From Caccoplasma intestinavium (lineage in GTDB: Bacteria; Bacteroidota; Bacteroidia; Bacteroidales; UBA11471), in NCBI GenBank assembly GCA_018715885.1, contig DVKT01000075.1, positions 1-42,415 of the forward strand: a stretch of DNA of 42,415 nucleotides, written 5' to 3'. The translations under genes were made by a program, and so were the position numbers. Position 1 is the stretch's first letter. Each line of letters starts with the position of its first letter. The notes under the pieces were generated by a model. That model was not told the DNA's origin, did no database searches, and was given only the letters and a program-made list of their open reading frames with translations. Positions 7,022 through 15,517 of this stretch are shown in pieces.

Positions 7022-8221
7022 ATGCCAAAGATATCTGAGCGGGGGAAAATCATGCCCGCCTCTCCTATTCGCAAACTTGTTCCATTAGCCAATCAAGCCA
7101 AAAAACGCGGAATAAAAGTTTATCATTTGAATATCGGCCAGCCCGATTTGCCTACCCCCGAAGTGGGACTTGATGCAGCTCGTCATTTGGAGCGTAAAAT
7201 TCTGGAATATAGTCCGAGTGAGGGTATTTACAGTTTCCGGGAAAAGTTGGTCGGTTATTATGCCAAATTCAACATCAATGTCGCGGTCGATGACATCATC
7301 GTTACAACCGGCGGATCGGAAGCTGTACTCTTTGCTTTTATGGCCTGTCTCGACCCAGGTGATGAAATTATCGTTCCCGAACCGGCGTATGCCAACTATA
7401 TGGCATTTGCTATCTCGGCCGGAGCTGTCATCAAAACCTTGCCTTCTTCGATCGATGAAGGGTTTGCACTCCCCCCTATCGAGAAGTTCGAAGAATTGAT
7501 TACTCCCCGCACCAAAGGCATTTTGATATGTAATCCCAATAATCCGACCGGTTATCTCTACACACAGAAAGAGATGAACCAGATACGCGATATTGTAAAG
7601 AAGCACGATTTATTTCTATTTTCCGATGAAGTATATCGCGAGTTCTGTTATACGGGTGCAGCCTACATTTCGGCTTTCCACCTGAAAGGAATTGAGAATA
7701 ATGTCGTACTTATCGATTCGGTATCGAAACGATACAGCGAATGCGGAATACGCATAGGGGCGCTGATCACCAAGAACGAAGAGCTCAAGAAAAATGTCAT
7801 GAAATTCTGTCAGGCTCGCCTCAGTCCACCTTTAATCGGGCAAATTATAGCCGAAGCATCTCTTGATGCTTCGGCCGAATATATGTCGGAAATTTATAAT
7901 GAGTACGTCGAACGGAGAAAGTTCTTGATCGATGGGATAAACCGTATACCGGGCTGTTATTCGCCCATTCCTATGGGAGCGTTTTATACAATGGCCAAGT
8001 TGCCGGTCGATAACGCCGACGATTTTTGTGCTTGGTGTCTTGAACATTTCGAATACGAAGGTCAAACCGTATTTATGGCTCCCGGATCGGGGTTCTATAC
8101 GACACCGGGATTGGGACAGAATGAGGTGCGGCTGGCGTATGTCTTGAAAAAAGACGATTTGGCTAAGGCTTTGGTTGTCTTACAAAAGGCGCTCGAAGCC
8201 TATCCCAGGCGCGTCTTATGA
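7022..8221 (+). CDS. PLP-dependent class I/II aminotransferase (aspartate aminotransferase-like)
   Basis: This cytoplasmic enzyme of 399 residues transfers an amino group between an amino acid and a 2-oxo acid using pyridoxal phosphate. It shows the fold-type I landmarks: NIGQPDLPTP near 37-46 for substrate and PLP loops, EYSPSEG, the NPNNPTG loop (171-177), SDEVYREF (201-208) with the PLP-pyridine Asp202, SVSKRYSECGIRIG with Schiff-base Lys236, and NEVRLAYV near the C-terminus carrying the carboxylate-binding Arg. Substrate specificity cannot be read. Its TGA overlaps the ATG of the FtsX-type permease, so the two are translationally coupled. Confidence 0.9.
   Translation: MPKISERGKIMPASPIRKLVPLANQAKKRGIKVYHLNIGQPDLPTPEVGLDAARHLERKILEYSPSEGIYSFREKLVGYYAKFNINVAVDDIIVTTGGSEAVLFAFMACLDPGDEIIVPEPAYANYMAFAISAGAVIKTLPSSIDEGFALPPIEKFEELITPRTKGILICNPNNPTGYLYTQKEMNQIRDIVKKHDLFLFSDEVYREFCYTGAAYISAFHLKGIENNVVLIDSVSKRYSECGIRIGALITKNEELKKNVMKFCQARLSPPLIGQIIAEASLDASAEYMSEIYNEYVERRKFLIDGINRIPGCYSPIPMGAFYTMAKLPVDNADDFCAWCLEHFEYEGQTVFMAPGSGFYTTPGLGQNEVRLAYVLKKDDLAKALVVLQKALEAYPRRVL
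7850..7875 (+). repeat. Perfect intragenic hairpin within the aminotransferase gene
   Basis: An 11-base perfect inverted repeat (7850-7860 and 7865-7875) with a TCTT loop encodes the alternating stretch AEASLDASAE. There is no T-run after it, so it is not a terminator. Confidence 0.6.
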
Positions 8222-9468
8222 GTGTAGAACTGTTTATTGCCAAACGTATATATTCCCGAGCTGGAAAAAAGACTGGTTCGGAACAAATACCTCCGGCCAT
8301 ACGCATTGCGACATGGGGTGTCGCTTTGGGTATGGCCATTATGATTCTGTCCGTATCGATTGTTATCGGGTTCAAAAAAGAAATCAGCGGTAAAGTCATA
8401 GGTTTCGGTTCCCATATACAGATTACGGGATCTCCCTATCAGAATTCTTATGAAACCTCTCCTATCGCCCTCTCTCCTGCTCTCGACACATTATTGGCGC
8501 AATTCCCGCAAATCGACAATTACACCTTGTTTGCTACAAAACCGGGAATTTTGAAAACCGATACCGATTTCCTCGGTATTACCTTGAAAGGAATTACAGC
8601 CGAATATCCGACTCAGTTTCTTGAAGAGCACCTCACAAACGGCCGTATGCCGCAGCTTGCCGGGGAATCGGCCCGAAATGAAATACTTATATCCCGTTAT
8701 ATCGCTGATAAGCTACATCTGAACGTAGGTGATGCCATTTACTGCTATTTTGTGGAGGAAAACATACGTGCCCGGAAATTTACCGTTTCGGGGATTTATC
8801 AGACCAATTTGACGGAGTATGACCAGATATTCATCTTTGGCGATGTCCGTCATATACAGAGACTCAACCGATGGGCTGCCGACCAATATAGCGGAATAGA
8901 AATCCGATTGAAGGACATCGATGCTATTCAAAGTGTCAACGACCAATTATATACGGCTTTGTTGCTGCTGAAAGATCATTACAATAATCCCTATTTTGCC
9001 CATACAATACGGGAGTTGAATCCACAGCTTTTCAATTGGCTCGACCTTCTCGATATGAATGTATGGGTCATTCTCATACTCTTGTCGCTTGTCTCTGGGT
9101 TTACCATGATTTCGGGGCTTCTTGTCATCATTCTCGAACATACCCGTATGATAGGTGTTTTAAAAACGCTCGGAGCCGGAAATATATCGGTTCGCAAAAT
9201 ATTTTTGTACGTTGCAGCATTTCTTGTCGGACGGGGTATGTTGTGGGGAAACATATGCGGCATATCGTTATGTTTAGTCCAATATTATTTCCAGATTATC
9301 AAACTCGATCCTGAGGTTTACTACATTCCGGCTGTACCTATAACTTTCCATATAGGTTATCTCATACTTTTGAATATCGCGGCATTTCTTGTTTCGATAT
9401 TTATGCTCATAGCTCCCTCTTATATCATTTCACGTATTCGTCCGGCAAGGACTGTTAAATTCGAATAG
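8218..9468 (+). CDS. FtsX/LolC-LolE-type ABC transporter permease
   Basis: This 416-residue inner-membrane protein has one N-terminal transmembrane segment (about 25-50, WGVALGMAIMILSVSIVIG), a large periplasmic MacB-like core (about 55-270), and three C-terminal transmembrane segments. The FtsX signature region is near VWVILILLSLVSGFTMISG and EHTRMIGVLKTLGAG. The architecture matches LolC/E-type permeases that release lipoproteins or other periplasmic substrates using a separate ATPase. No ATPase gene is adjacent. The start at 8218 overlaps the aminotransferase stop (ATGA). Product type is firm, substrate is not. Confidence 0.85.
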   Translation: MSVELFIAKRIYSRAGKKTGSEQIPPAIRIATWGVALGMAIMILSVSIVIGFKKEISGKVIGFGSHIQITGSPYQNSYETSPIALSPALDTLLAQFPQIDNYTLFATKPGILKTDTDFLGITLKGITAEYPTQFLEEHLTNGRMPQLAGESARNEILISRYIADKLHLNVGDAIYCYFVEENIRARKFTVSGIYQTNLTEYDQIFIFGDVRHIQRLNRWAADQYSGIEIRLKDIDAIQSVNDQLYTALLLLKDHYNNPYFAHTIRELNPQLFNWLDLLDMNVWVILILLSLVSGFTMISGLLVIILEHTRMIGVLKTLGAGNISVRKIFLYVAAFLVGRGMLWGNICGISLCLVQYYFQIIKLDPEVYYIPAVPITFHIGYLILLNIAAFLVSIFMLIAPSYIISRIRPARTVKFE

Positions 9469-9486
9469 AAAGCCGGTTTCTTATTA

Positions 9487-9524
9487 TATATTTGATTATC
9501 ATTAATACAACTTCGATATATTTG
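9487..9524 (+). promoter_or_regulatory. Two -7-like elements upstream of the membrane protein gene
   Basis: TATATTTG occurs at 9487-9494 and again at 9517-9524. Either matches TAnnTTTG. Initiation from the second would begin near 9530, downstream of an in-frame ATG at 9492. That supports the start at 9552 for the next gene. Confidence 0.5.
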
Positions 9525-9551
9525 TATATTGTTGTATTAAATTTTTTTACT

Positions 9552-10151
9552 ATGAAAAAACAGAAACTACGTTTTGGAGCGACCTTTCGAGAGGGCTTGG
9601 TATATGCGGGGAGAAATTTTTTCCCGCTGTTGGGGTGTATCCTACTTTATTTCTTGACGATATGGATTCCTTATCTGAACATAGGTACGATGATTGCCAT
9701 GACACTTTTGCCGGTACAAATGTCTAAGGGGGAATCTATTAATCCCTCTCATATTTTTAATCCCCGATATCGAAAATATATGAGTGAGTATTTCATATTG
9801 GTCGGCATCATGTATGCCGCACTCATCGCATCGTTACTCTTTTTTGTCATACCAGGTATAGTCATGGCCATGGCATGGGGATTATCGCCATATTTCCTAA
9901 TAGAAAAGCAAAAAAGTCCCATAGAGGCACTTCGGGCCTCGTATCGGGCAACCGATGGAAATAAATGGTGTATTTTCGGTATGTTTTTCGTATCTGGGAT
10001 AATATATTCGATACTTATCATCATATCGCGAGTTTTCATAAATAGTGTGTGGTATTATATGGTTTATATATGTCTCTTCCTGCTATACTCACTCTTTTCT
10101 TTCGGAATTTACACCTCAATATGGAAGCAATTAAAAGATAATGTCGAATAG
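9552..10151 (+). CDS. Multi-pass integral membrane protein of unknown function
   Basis: A 199-residue protein begins MKKQKLRFG at 9552. The in-frame ATG at 9492 is upstream of the likely transcription start, so it is not used here. The protein has about four or five hydrophobic segments and a cytoplasmic loop FLIEKQKSPIEALRASYRATDGNKW. That loop resembles the one in DUF975/YciC-like and glycerophosphodiester-phosphodiesterase membrane-domain proteins, between FFVIPGIVMAMAWGLSPY and a final helix pair. No catalytic motif is visible. A terminator follows directly, so it is probably monocistronic. Confidence 0.7.
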   Translation: MKKQKLRFGATFREGLVYAGRNFFPLLGCILLYFLTIWIPYLNIGTMIAMTLLPVQMSKGESINPSHIFNPRYRKYMSEYFILVGIMYAALIASLLFFVIPGIVMAMAWGLSPYFLIEKQKSPIEALRASYRATDGNKWCIFGMFFVSGIIYSILIIISRVFINSVWYYMVYICLFLLYSLFSFGIYTSIWKQLKDNVE

Positions 10152-10176
10152 ATATTTTACAGAATTCGGCGTTTTT

Positions 10177-10214
10177 AAATCCGTCTTTCCGATAATGGAA
10201 AGACGGGTTTTATT
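10177..10214 (+). terminator. Intrinsic terminator after the membrane protein gene
   Basis: The stem arms CCGTCTTTCC and GGAAAGACGG flank the loop GATAAT, with flanking A and T runs (10177-10190 and 10197-10214). Confidence 0.8.
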
Positions 10215-10246
10215 TTATAGCGAGGCTCTTATTCTGAAAAAAAATG

Positions 10247-10254
10247 TACATTTG
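10247..10254 (+). promoter_or_regulatory. -7 promoter element for the phosphoesterase-sppA pair
   Basis: TACATTTG fits TAnnTTTG and lies 20 bases before the ATG at 10275. No clear TTTG is present at -33. Confidence 0.45.
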
Positions 10255-10274
10255 TAGGACTTAAATTCGTACAG

Positions 10275-10775
10275 ATGAAACGCATTGGTTTATTGTCGGA
10301 TACACACGCATGGTGGGACGACCGGTATATTCGCTACTTCGAGTCTTGCGACGAAATATGGCACGCTGGCGATATTGGCTCTCTCGAAGTGGCTCGACGG
10401 CTTGAAGCCATTAAGCCACTAAGGGCTGTTTACGGGAATATAGACGGGCAAGAACTGCGCACTATATATCCTAAGAACCAACGTTTTACGATAGAAGGGG
10501 CCGATGTATGGATCACCCATATCGGCGGTTATCCGGGCAAGTACGACACGGCCGTCGTGCCGGAGATTTTCAGGAATCCACCGGATCTTTTTGTCTCAGG
10601 ACATTCGCATATTCTTAAAGTAATGTATGACAAAAAGTTACAACTATTACACATCAATCCCGGAGCTGCCGGAAAGTATGGATTTCATAAACAGCGGACA
10701 TTGGTTCGTTTTTCTGTCGAGGAGGGTCGATTCAAAGACCTCGAAGTGATAGAGTTGGCCGATGATCAGCGGTAG
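10275..10775 (+). CDS. YfcE/MJ0936-type metallophosphoesterase
   Basis: This 166-residue calcineurin-like phosphoesterase carries the complete metal-binding set: LLSDTHAWWD (Asp-x-His near residue 8-10), WHAGDIGS (Gly-Asp), VYGNIDGQ (Gly-Asn-x-Asp), ITHIGGYPGKYD and VSGHSH (Gly-His-x-His). The late Asn in LLHINPGAAG is also typical. Family members are small cytoplasmic phosphodiesterases, and their physiological substrates are mostly unknown. The gene is 39 bases upstream of sppA and probably shares its transcript. Confidence 0.88.
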   Translation: MKRIGLLSDTHAWWDDRYIRYFESCDEIWHAGDIGSLEVARRLEAIKPLRAVYGNIDGQELRTIYPKNQRFTIEGADVWITHIGGYPGKYDTAVVPEIFRNPPDLFVSGHSHILKVMYDKKLQLLHINPGAAGKYGFHKQRTLVRFSVEEGRFKDLEVIELADDQR

Positions 10776-10814
10776 AAAGCTTGGAAAATATCAAAAACAT
10801 AAAGGTACATACGT

Positions 10815-12587
10815 ATGAAAGATTTTTTTAAATTTACACTGGCGACCATTGTCGGCATACTCGTTACAGGTGCTGTTATTGTAGGATTTGGAATCATTTC
10901 TTTAATCGGAATATGGGCAACGTCCGAGACTGAGACTGTTGTTAAAAATAATTCCATCTATGTCTTAGAGTTCAAGGGGGTTGTATCGGAACGGAGTCAA
11001 GAAAATCCGTTCGGTCAATTATTCGGAGACAATACAACCGTCAACGGATTGGACGATATTATCGAATCTATCAAAAAGGCAAAAGAAAACGAAAATATCA
11101 AAGGTATCTATCTCAATGCCGGAGGCTTTGCCTGTTCGACAGCCTCTTTGCAGGAGATACGACGGGCACTCTCCGATTTCAAGGAAAGCGGAAAATTCAT
11201 CATCGCATACGGCGATAATTATACCCAAAGCACCTATTATCTGGCCAGTGTTGCCGATAAACTGATACTCAATCCGTCAGGAAACATCTCTTGGCATGGA
11301 ATGGCAAGTCGGCTTATGTTCTATAAAGACCTGATGAAAAAGGTTGGCGTTGAAATGCAGGTTTTTCGTGTAGGAACCTATAAATCGGCCGTAGAACCCT
11401 ACATCGCCAATGAAATGAGCAAGGCAAACAAAGAACAAACGTTGGCTTATATACAATCGATTTGGAATCAACTGGTAAGCGACATATCCGTGTCCCGACA
11501 CATTCCGACCGATTCTTTGAATGCGATGGCCGATAAGAATATGGACTATTCTTCCGCTCCGGAGTATGTCCGTTGCGGACTGGCCGATACATTGATGTAT
11601 AAAGATCAGGTTCTCGATTATCTGAAAACAATGTCGGGTATGAAAGATGAAAAAGAGAGTCTTCGTACCGTAACTTTGGCAGAAATGGTCAATGTCAAGG
11701 ACAAGGAGCAAAAAAATAAAAGCAAAAATAAAATAGCCGTTTATTACGCCTATGGTTCGATAGATAATTCCATGAGTTCTATCGGCACCGAAGGTATAAA
11801 CTCGGAGAGAGTCATGCTCGATCTCCGAAAACTTCGGGAAGATAAAGATATAAAGGCGGTCGTACTCCGTGTAAATTCTCCCGGTGGGAGTGCATACGGA
11901 AGCGAACAAATCTGGCGCGAGGTTTCCCTTTTGAAAGAAAAGAAACCTGTCATCGTATCGATGGGTGATTATGCAGCTTCGGGTGGCTATTATATCTCTT
12001 GTGCCGCCGACTGGATTGTCGCCGAACCGACTACTCTCACCGGCTCTATCGGTATTTTCGGAATGATTCCCGACCCATCGAAATTACTGACCGAAACTCT
12101 CGACCTTCACTTCGACGGAGTGAAAACGAACCGACTTGCCGATATGGGAGCGATGGGCAGACCATTAAATGGCGAAGAACAGGCTCTATTTCAAAATATG
12201 GTCAATGACGGATATGAACTCTTTACCCGTCGCTGTGCCGACGGCCGAAAAATGCCAATCGATGAAATAAAAAGAATTGCCGAGGGACGTGTATGGACAG
12301 GAGAAATGGCCAAAGAATTGAAACTGGTCGATCAGTTAGGCGGAATCAATGATGCAATAGAGGCTGCGGCCGACCGGGCCAAACTGGAAGATTATCGCAT
12401 CGTGAAATACCCCAACCAGACCGACTTCCTTACAAGTATTCTTTCGAATGTAAATCCCGATCGCTATATTTACAATAAAATAGAGAGTATGTTCGGAGAT
12501 TTCGGTGAGAGTTTACTGTTCTTGAAAAACATCGATAAGATAGACCGTTTGCAGGCTCGAATGCCGTTCGATATTATTCTTGAATAA
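10815..12587 (+). CDS. sppA: Signal peptide peptidase SppA, 67K type
   Basis: SppA cleaves remnant signal peptides within the inner membrane, with its catalytic domains on the periplasmic side. At 590 residues this is the long, two-domain form. An N-terminal membrane anchor (about 8-34) precedes the first domain, whose VGTYKSAVEPY supplies the general base Lys190. The second domain, after a Lys-rich linker (about 293-306), has VLRVNSPGGSA (349-360) and MGDYAASGGYYIS with nucleophile Ser389. All catalytic elements are intact. The gene is monocistronic or co-transcribed with the upstream phosphoesterase. lpxK, often next to sppA in Bacteroides as I recall, is not here. Confidence 0.93.
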   Translation: MKDFFKFTLATIVGILVTGAVIVGFGIISLIGIWATSETETVVKNNSIYVLEFKGVVSERSQENPFGQLFGDNTTVNGLDDIIESIKKAKENENIKGIYLNAGGFACSTASLQEIRRALSDFKESGKFIIAYGDNYTQSTYYLASVADKLILNPSGNISWHGMASRLMFYKDLMKKVGVEMQVFRVGTYKSAVEPYIANEMSKANKEQTLAYIQSIWNQLVSDISVSRHIPTDSLNAMADKNMDYSSAPEYVRCGLADTLMYKDQVLDYLKTMSGMKDEKESLRTVTLAEMVNVKDKEQKNKSKNKIAVYYAYGSIDNSMSSIGTEGINSERVMLDLRKLREDKDIKAVVLRVNSPGGSAYGSEQIWREVSLLKEKKPVIVSMGDYAASGGYYISCAADWIVAEPTTLTGSIGIFGMIPDPSKLLTETLDLHFDGVKTNRLADMGAMGRPLNGEEQALFQNMVNDGYELFTRRCADGRKMPIDEIKRIAEGRVWTGEMAKELKLVDQLGGINDAIEAAADRAKLEDYRIVKYPNQTDFLTSILSNVNPDRYIYNKIESMFGDFGESLLFLKNIDKIDRLQARMPFDIILE

Positions 12588-12607
12588 TTATTCCTGCTCC
12601 AATATAA

Positions 12608-12650
12608 ACAGCCCGAATCCGTGTCAAAAAAAGTACGGAATTCGGGCTGT
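12608..12650 (+). terminator. Hairpin downstream of sppA, probable terminator
   Basis: Arms of about 15 bases (ACAGCCCGAATCCGT at 12608-12622 and its complement at 12635-12650, with one bulged base) enclose a 12-base A-rich loop. The T-run after it is weak (TGACTTTATT), so termination efficiency is uncertain. Confidence 0.6.
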
Positions 12651-12752
12651 TGACTTTATTAGAAGTCTATAATCCGAACAAACGAAAGAAAGAATAAGGC
12701 ATATAAAACAATTTTATCTGCTCTTCTCCTTTTATTTCTCATAAAATATTCC

Positions 12753-12760
12753 TATATTTG
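12753..12760 (+). promoter_or_regulatory. -7 promoter element for the PhoH-family gene
   Basis: TATATTTG matches TAnnTTTG and lies 44 bases upstream of the ATG at 12805. The -33 region is only T-rich. Confidence 0.5.
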
Positions 12761-12804
12761 AATAATTCGTATAGTACGAAACTAACCTTAAAACTTTTAA
12801 AGCC

Positions 12805-14121
12805 ATGGGAAAAAAGAATTTTGTCTTAGACACAAATGTTCTCCTTCATGATCACAAATGTATTTTCAATTTTGAGGAGAATGATATTTTTATCCCGATA
12901 GTCGTATTGGAAGAGTTGGATAAATTCAAAAAAGGAAATGAAGAAATCAATTACAATGCCCGGGAATTTGCCCGCCAACTCGACAAATACACCGATAAAG
13001 ATTTTTTTGAGAACGGAGCTCAGTTGGGGCCGGACTTGGGGCGACTGTCTATCATCGTTAATAGTTCATTGAACAAACGTGTGAAAGAAGCTTTCCGCGA
13101 AGATAAACCCGATCATCGTATTCTCTCGGCAGCCATCGAAGTTGCCGAGCAGCATAAAAATATGCGTACGATCCTTGTTACCAAGGATATAAATTTGCGT
13201 ATGAAAGCGCGGGCATTGGGTATCGAGACCGAAGATTACACCAATGACAAAGTCAAAAGCGACGACCTCTTCGAGAATGAACACCGTACTATCACCGGAA
13301 TTGCACCCGATATAATCGATGCCATATACAGTTCTAAAAAAGGCATACCGGTAGAGCAGATCGGTGTGAAATTACGCACAAACGAGTGTTTCGTCCTCGA
13401 TAGCGGTAACTCTTCGGTACTGGCCCGGTATGTTACGGCGGACGGTATAGTAAGAAAAGTAACCAAAGAAAAAAATTTCGGCATTGAACCCCGTAATGCC
13501 GAGCAGGCATTTGCATTTGATTTGCTGAATGACGATCGCGTCAAGTTGTTGGCCATTACCGGTAAAGCGGGGACGGGAAAAACGCTGTTGGCCCTTGCCG
13601 GTGCGCTGAAACAACACGGCATGTATAAACAGATACTTCTCGCCCGCCCCATCGTATCACTGTCGAATAAAGATTTGGGATTCCTTCCCGGAGACGAAAA
13701 ACAAAAGATTGCACCCTACATGCAACCGCTCTTCGATAATCTCAATGTCATCAAGCGTCAATTTTCACTCGAAAGCAACGACTATCGCACCCTGCAAGAG
13801 ATGCAGGCGGGAGGGAGTTTGGTGATAGAAGCATTGGCGTATATTCGCGGTCGGAGTCTTTCTGATACCTTCTGCATCATCGATGAAGCGCAAAACCTTA
13901 CCCCACATGAGATAAAGACCATTATTACCCGTGCAGCCGAAGGTACAAAAATGGTATTCACCGGCGACGTTTATCAAATCGATTCTCCGTATCTCGACAC
14001 GCAGTCGAATGGATTGGCTTATATGATAGACCGTATGCAGGGGCAAGAAATTTTCGGACATGTCAATCTGGTAAAAGGCGAGCGAAGCAAGCTCTCCGAG
14101 TTGGCCAGCAACTTATTGTAA
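12805..14121 (+). CDS. PIN domain-PhoH ATPase fusion protein (YlaK/PhoH2-like)
   Basis: A 438-residue cytoplasmic protein joins an N-terminal PIN ribonuclease domain (about 5-140) to a C-terminal PhoH-type P-loop ATPase (about 225-438). PIN acidic residues are visible in VLDTNVLL (Asp9), LEELDKF (Glu36/37), KPDHRIL (Asp103) and VTKDINL (Asp128). The ATPase has Walker A GKAGTGKT (253-260), Walker B CIIDEAQN (357-364) and the FTGDVYQID sensor region. Related PhoH2 proteins couple ATP hydrolysis to RNA unwinding and cleavage. The gene has its own promoter and a terminator shared with the convergent secreted-protein gene. Confidence 0.9.
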   Translation: MGKKNFVLDTNVLLHDHKCIFNFEENDIFIPIVVLEELDKFKKGNEEINYNAREFARQLDKYTDKDFFENGAQLGPDLGRLSIIVNSSLNKRVKEAFREDKPDHRILSAAIEVAEQHKNMRTILVTKDINLRMKARALGIETEDYTNDKVKSDDLFENEHRTITGIAPDIIDAIYSSKKGIPVEQIGVKLRTNECFVLDSGNSSVLARYVTADGIVRKVTKEKNFGIEPRNAEQAFAFDLLNDDRVKLLAITGKAGTGKTLLALAGALKQHGMYKQILLARPIVSLSNKDLGFLPGDEKQKIAPYMQPLFDNLNVIKRQFSLESNDYRTLQEMQAGGSLVIEALAYIRGRSLSDTFCIIDEAQNLTPHEIKTIITRAAEGTKMVFTGDVYQIDSPYLDTQSNGLAYMIDRMQGQEIFGHVNLVKGERSKLSELASNLL

Positions 14122-14140
14122 TTCCTACTTAGTTCCAAAG

Positions 14141-14172
14141 AAAAAGCCTCTGAAAAATCTGAGGCTTTTTTC
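14141..14172. terminator. Bidirectional terminator between phoH-like and secreted-protein genes
   Basis: AAAAAGCCTC (14141-14150) and GAGGCTTTTT (14161-14170) form the stem, with A and T runs on the two sides. It can end both the + strand PhoH-family gene and the - strand secreted operon. Confidence 0.8.
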
Positions 14173-14184
14173 TTGCATAAAGTT

Positions 14185-15501
14185 TTATAATAAAACTTTT
14201 TCATGGGTCGAAAATGTCTTCACAATATATATCCCCGAAGGCAATTCTATTTCTTCACGAACTTTTTGCACAACGCGTTTTGAAACAATCCGTCCTTTCT
14301 CATCATAAACGGTAATATCTTTTCCTTTGATTTCATTCTCTACTATTATTTTACCCTCGCGGCTATACACCTTTACATCGGACGCCGAGAGTGGTAAGAA
14401 CAGAGACGTTTCATTTTCCCTGTAATAGACCGAAAGACTATCCTTGTCATTCGGATATTCTTTCGTCGCCCGATATATTAAAGCATAATACCGTCCCATG
14501 ATATTTGTCGTGACATACAAGCCAGTCATGCTTTCTGTTGGTGTTGCGATACGAAGTAACTCACCCATCGGGTTATAAATTGCCATCATACAAGGTTGAT
14601 CGCATTTCCAAAATATCGAATCGCATTGTACGTTTTCCGATACTAAGGCCGTTATATCGCTCGAATCGGGTTTTATAATAGAAATTTCTTTATTCATCGT
14701 CAATGGAATCGCTTCCCGTTTCACAAGGCCTTCGTTATAGAATGTATCTGCTTCGACTTTACTCCAACGGTTGGCAATATCTCCGAATTGAATGTACAAT
14801 GTACTTTTTCGCGGGAAACGCAGACAGATTTCGTTGGAAATCGACGACACAGAAATTTGAACAGTATCCGGAAAAACTTTCGGAAGATACCCTTCTATAT
14901 CGATCGATACATTTTGAAGCCGGAGTAATTCGACAGGAGATATTTCAACCACTTTGTGAGATGAATAATTCTCATCTACCCAATAACGATATTTATCTAT
15001 TTTATTTCCCTCTTTCTCATCGGAAAACGTCCGGTAGAAATATTGCGTCGTTACCGGGGTGTAACGACCCTGGGTATCTTTGGCACGGAAGTAGAAACAG
15101 TGCATGCCCGGGGTAAGTTCACCGGCATCGATGTCCATCGCCACGATCCCTTCCCCTGACGAGACAGCACGGCGACCGGAGAAATCTCCGTCTACCCAAT
15201 ACTCGTACTCGACCATACGGGAGGCCTCTTTCTCATCGGAAAACGTCCGGTAGAAATATTGCGTCGTTACCGGGGTGTAACGACCCTGGGCATCTTTGAC
15301 ACGGAAGTAGAAACAGTGCATGCCCGGGGTAAGCTCACAGGCATCGATGTCCATCGCCACGATCCCTTCCCCTGACGAGACAGCACGACGACCGGAGAAA
15401 TCTCCGTCTACCCAATACTCGTATCCGACCGGCTGTTGTGCATATCCTTGTAAGGGAAACAACAGAAACAGACCTATGGCACAAATATCTTTTGGTTTCA
15501 T
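14185..15501 (-). CDS. Secreted repeat protein with T9SS type A sorting domain
   Basis: The start is placed at the ATG at 15501 (MKPKDICAIG), because it begins a clear signal peptide ending near GYAQ and follows the upstream stop at 15518 by 16 bases. The longer ATG at 15531 overlaps that gene. The protein then has 438 residues. Two nearly identical 72-residue repeats follow, each with YEYWVDGDFSGRRAV and ELTPGMHCFYFR, then a third, degenerate unit (YRYWVDENYSSHKVV). The C-terminus (VKVYSREGKIIVEN to LPSGIYIVKTF) is a type A T9SS sorting domain, implying surface attachment or secretion across the outer membrane. Function unknown. It is last in a three-gene - strand group. Confidence 0.8.
   Translation of the reverse strand: MKPKDICAIGLFLLFPLQGYAQQPVGYEYWVDGDFSGRRAVSSGEGIVAMDIDACELTPGMHCFYFRVKDAQGRYTPVTTQYFYRTFSDEKEASRMVEYEYWVDGDFSGRRAVSSGEGIVAMDIDAGELTPGMHCFYFRAKDTQGRYTPVTTQYFYRTFSDEKEGNKIDKYRYWVDENYSSHKVVEISPVELLRLQNVSIDIEGYLPKVFPDTVQISVSSISNEICLRFPRKSTLYIQFGDIANRWSKVEADTFYNEGLVKREAIPLTMNKEISIIKPDSSDITALVSENVQCDSIFWKCDQPCMMAIYNPMGELLRIATPTESMTGLYVTTNIMGRYYALIYRATKEYPNDKDSLSVYYRENETSLFLPLSASDVKVYSREGKIIVENEIKGKDITVYDEKGRIVSKRVVQKVREEIELPSGIYIVKTFSTHEKVLL
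15009..15424 (-). repeat. Near-identical 216-bp tandem duplication within the secreted-protein gene
   Basis: About 199 bases from 15009 recur from 15225, an offset of 216 bases (exactly 72 codons). By eye I count five substitutions between the copies, giving Ala/Val, Thr/Ala and Gly/Cys changes in the protein. The third protein repeat no longer matches at DNA level. The duplication is therefore recent, or the copies are being homogenised. Confidence 0.85.
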
Positions 15502-15517
15502 AGATTTTTCCAGTAAA

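Noticed and set aside
9492..9551. Upstream in-frame start for the membrane protein
   Set aside because: The extra 20 residues overlap two -7 promoter boxes and have no homology-like character. The ATG at 9552 is preferred.
13236..13652. 138-residue antisense ORF opposite the PhoH-family gene
   Set aside because: It is fully antisense to a well-supported ATPase gene and has no domain features.
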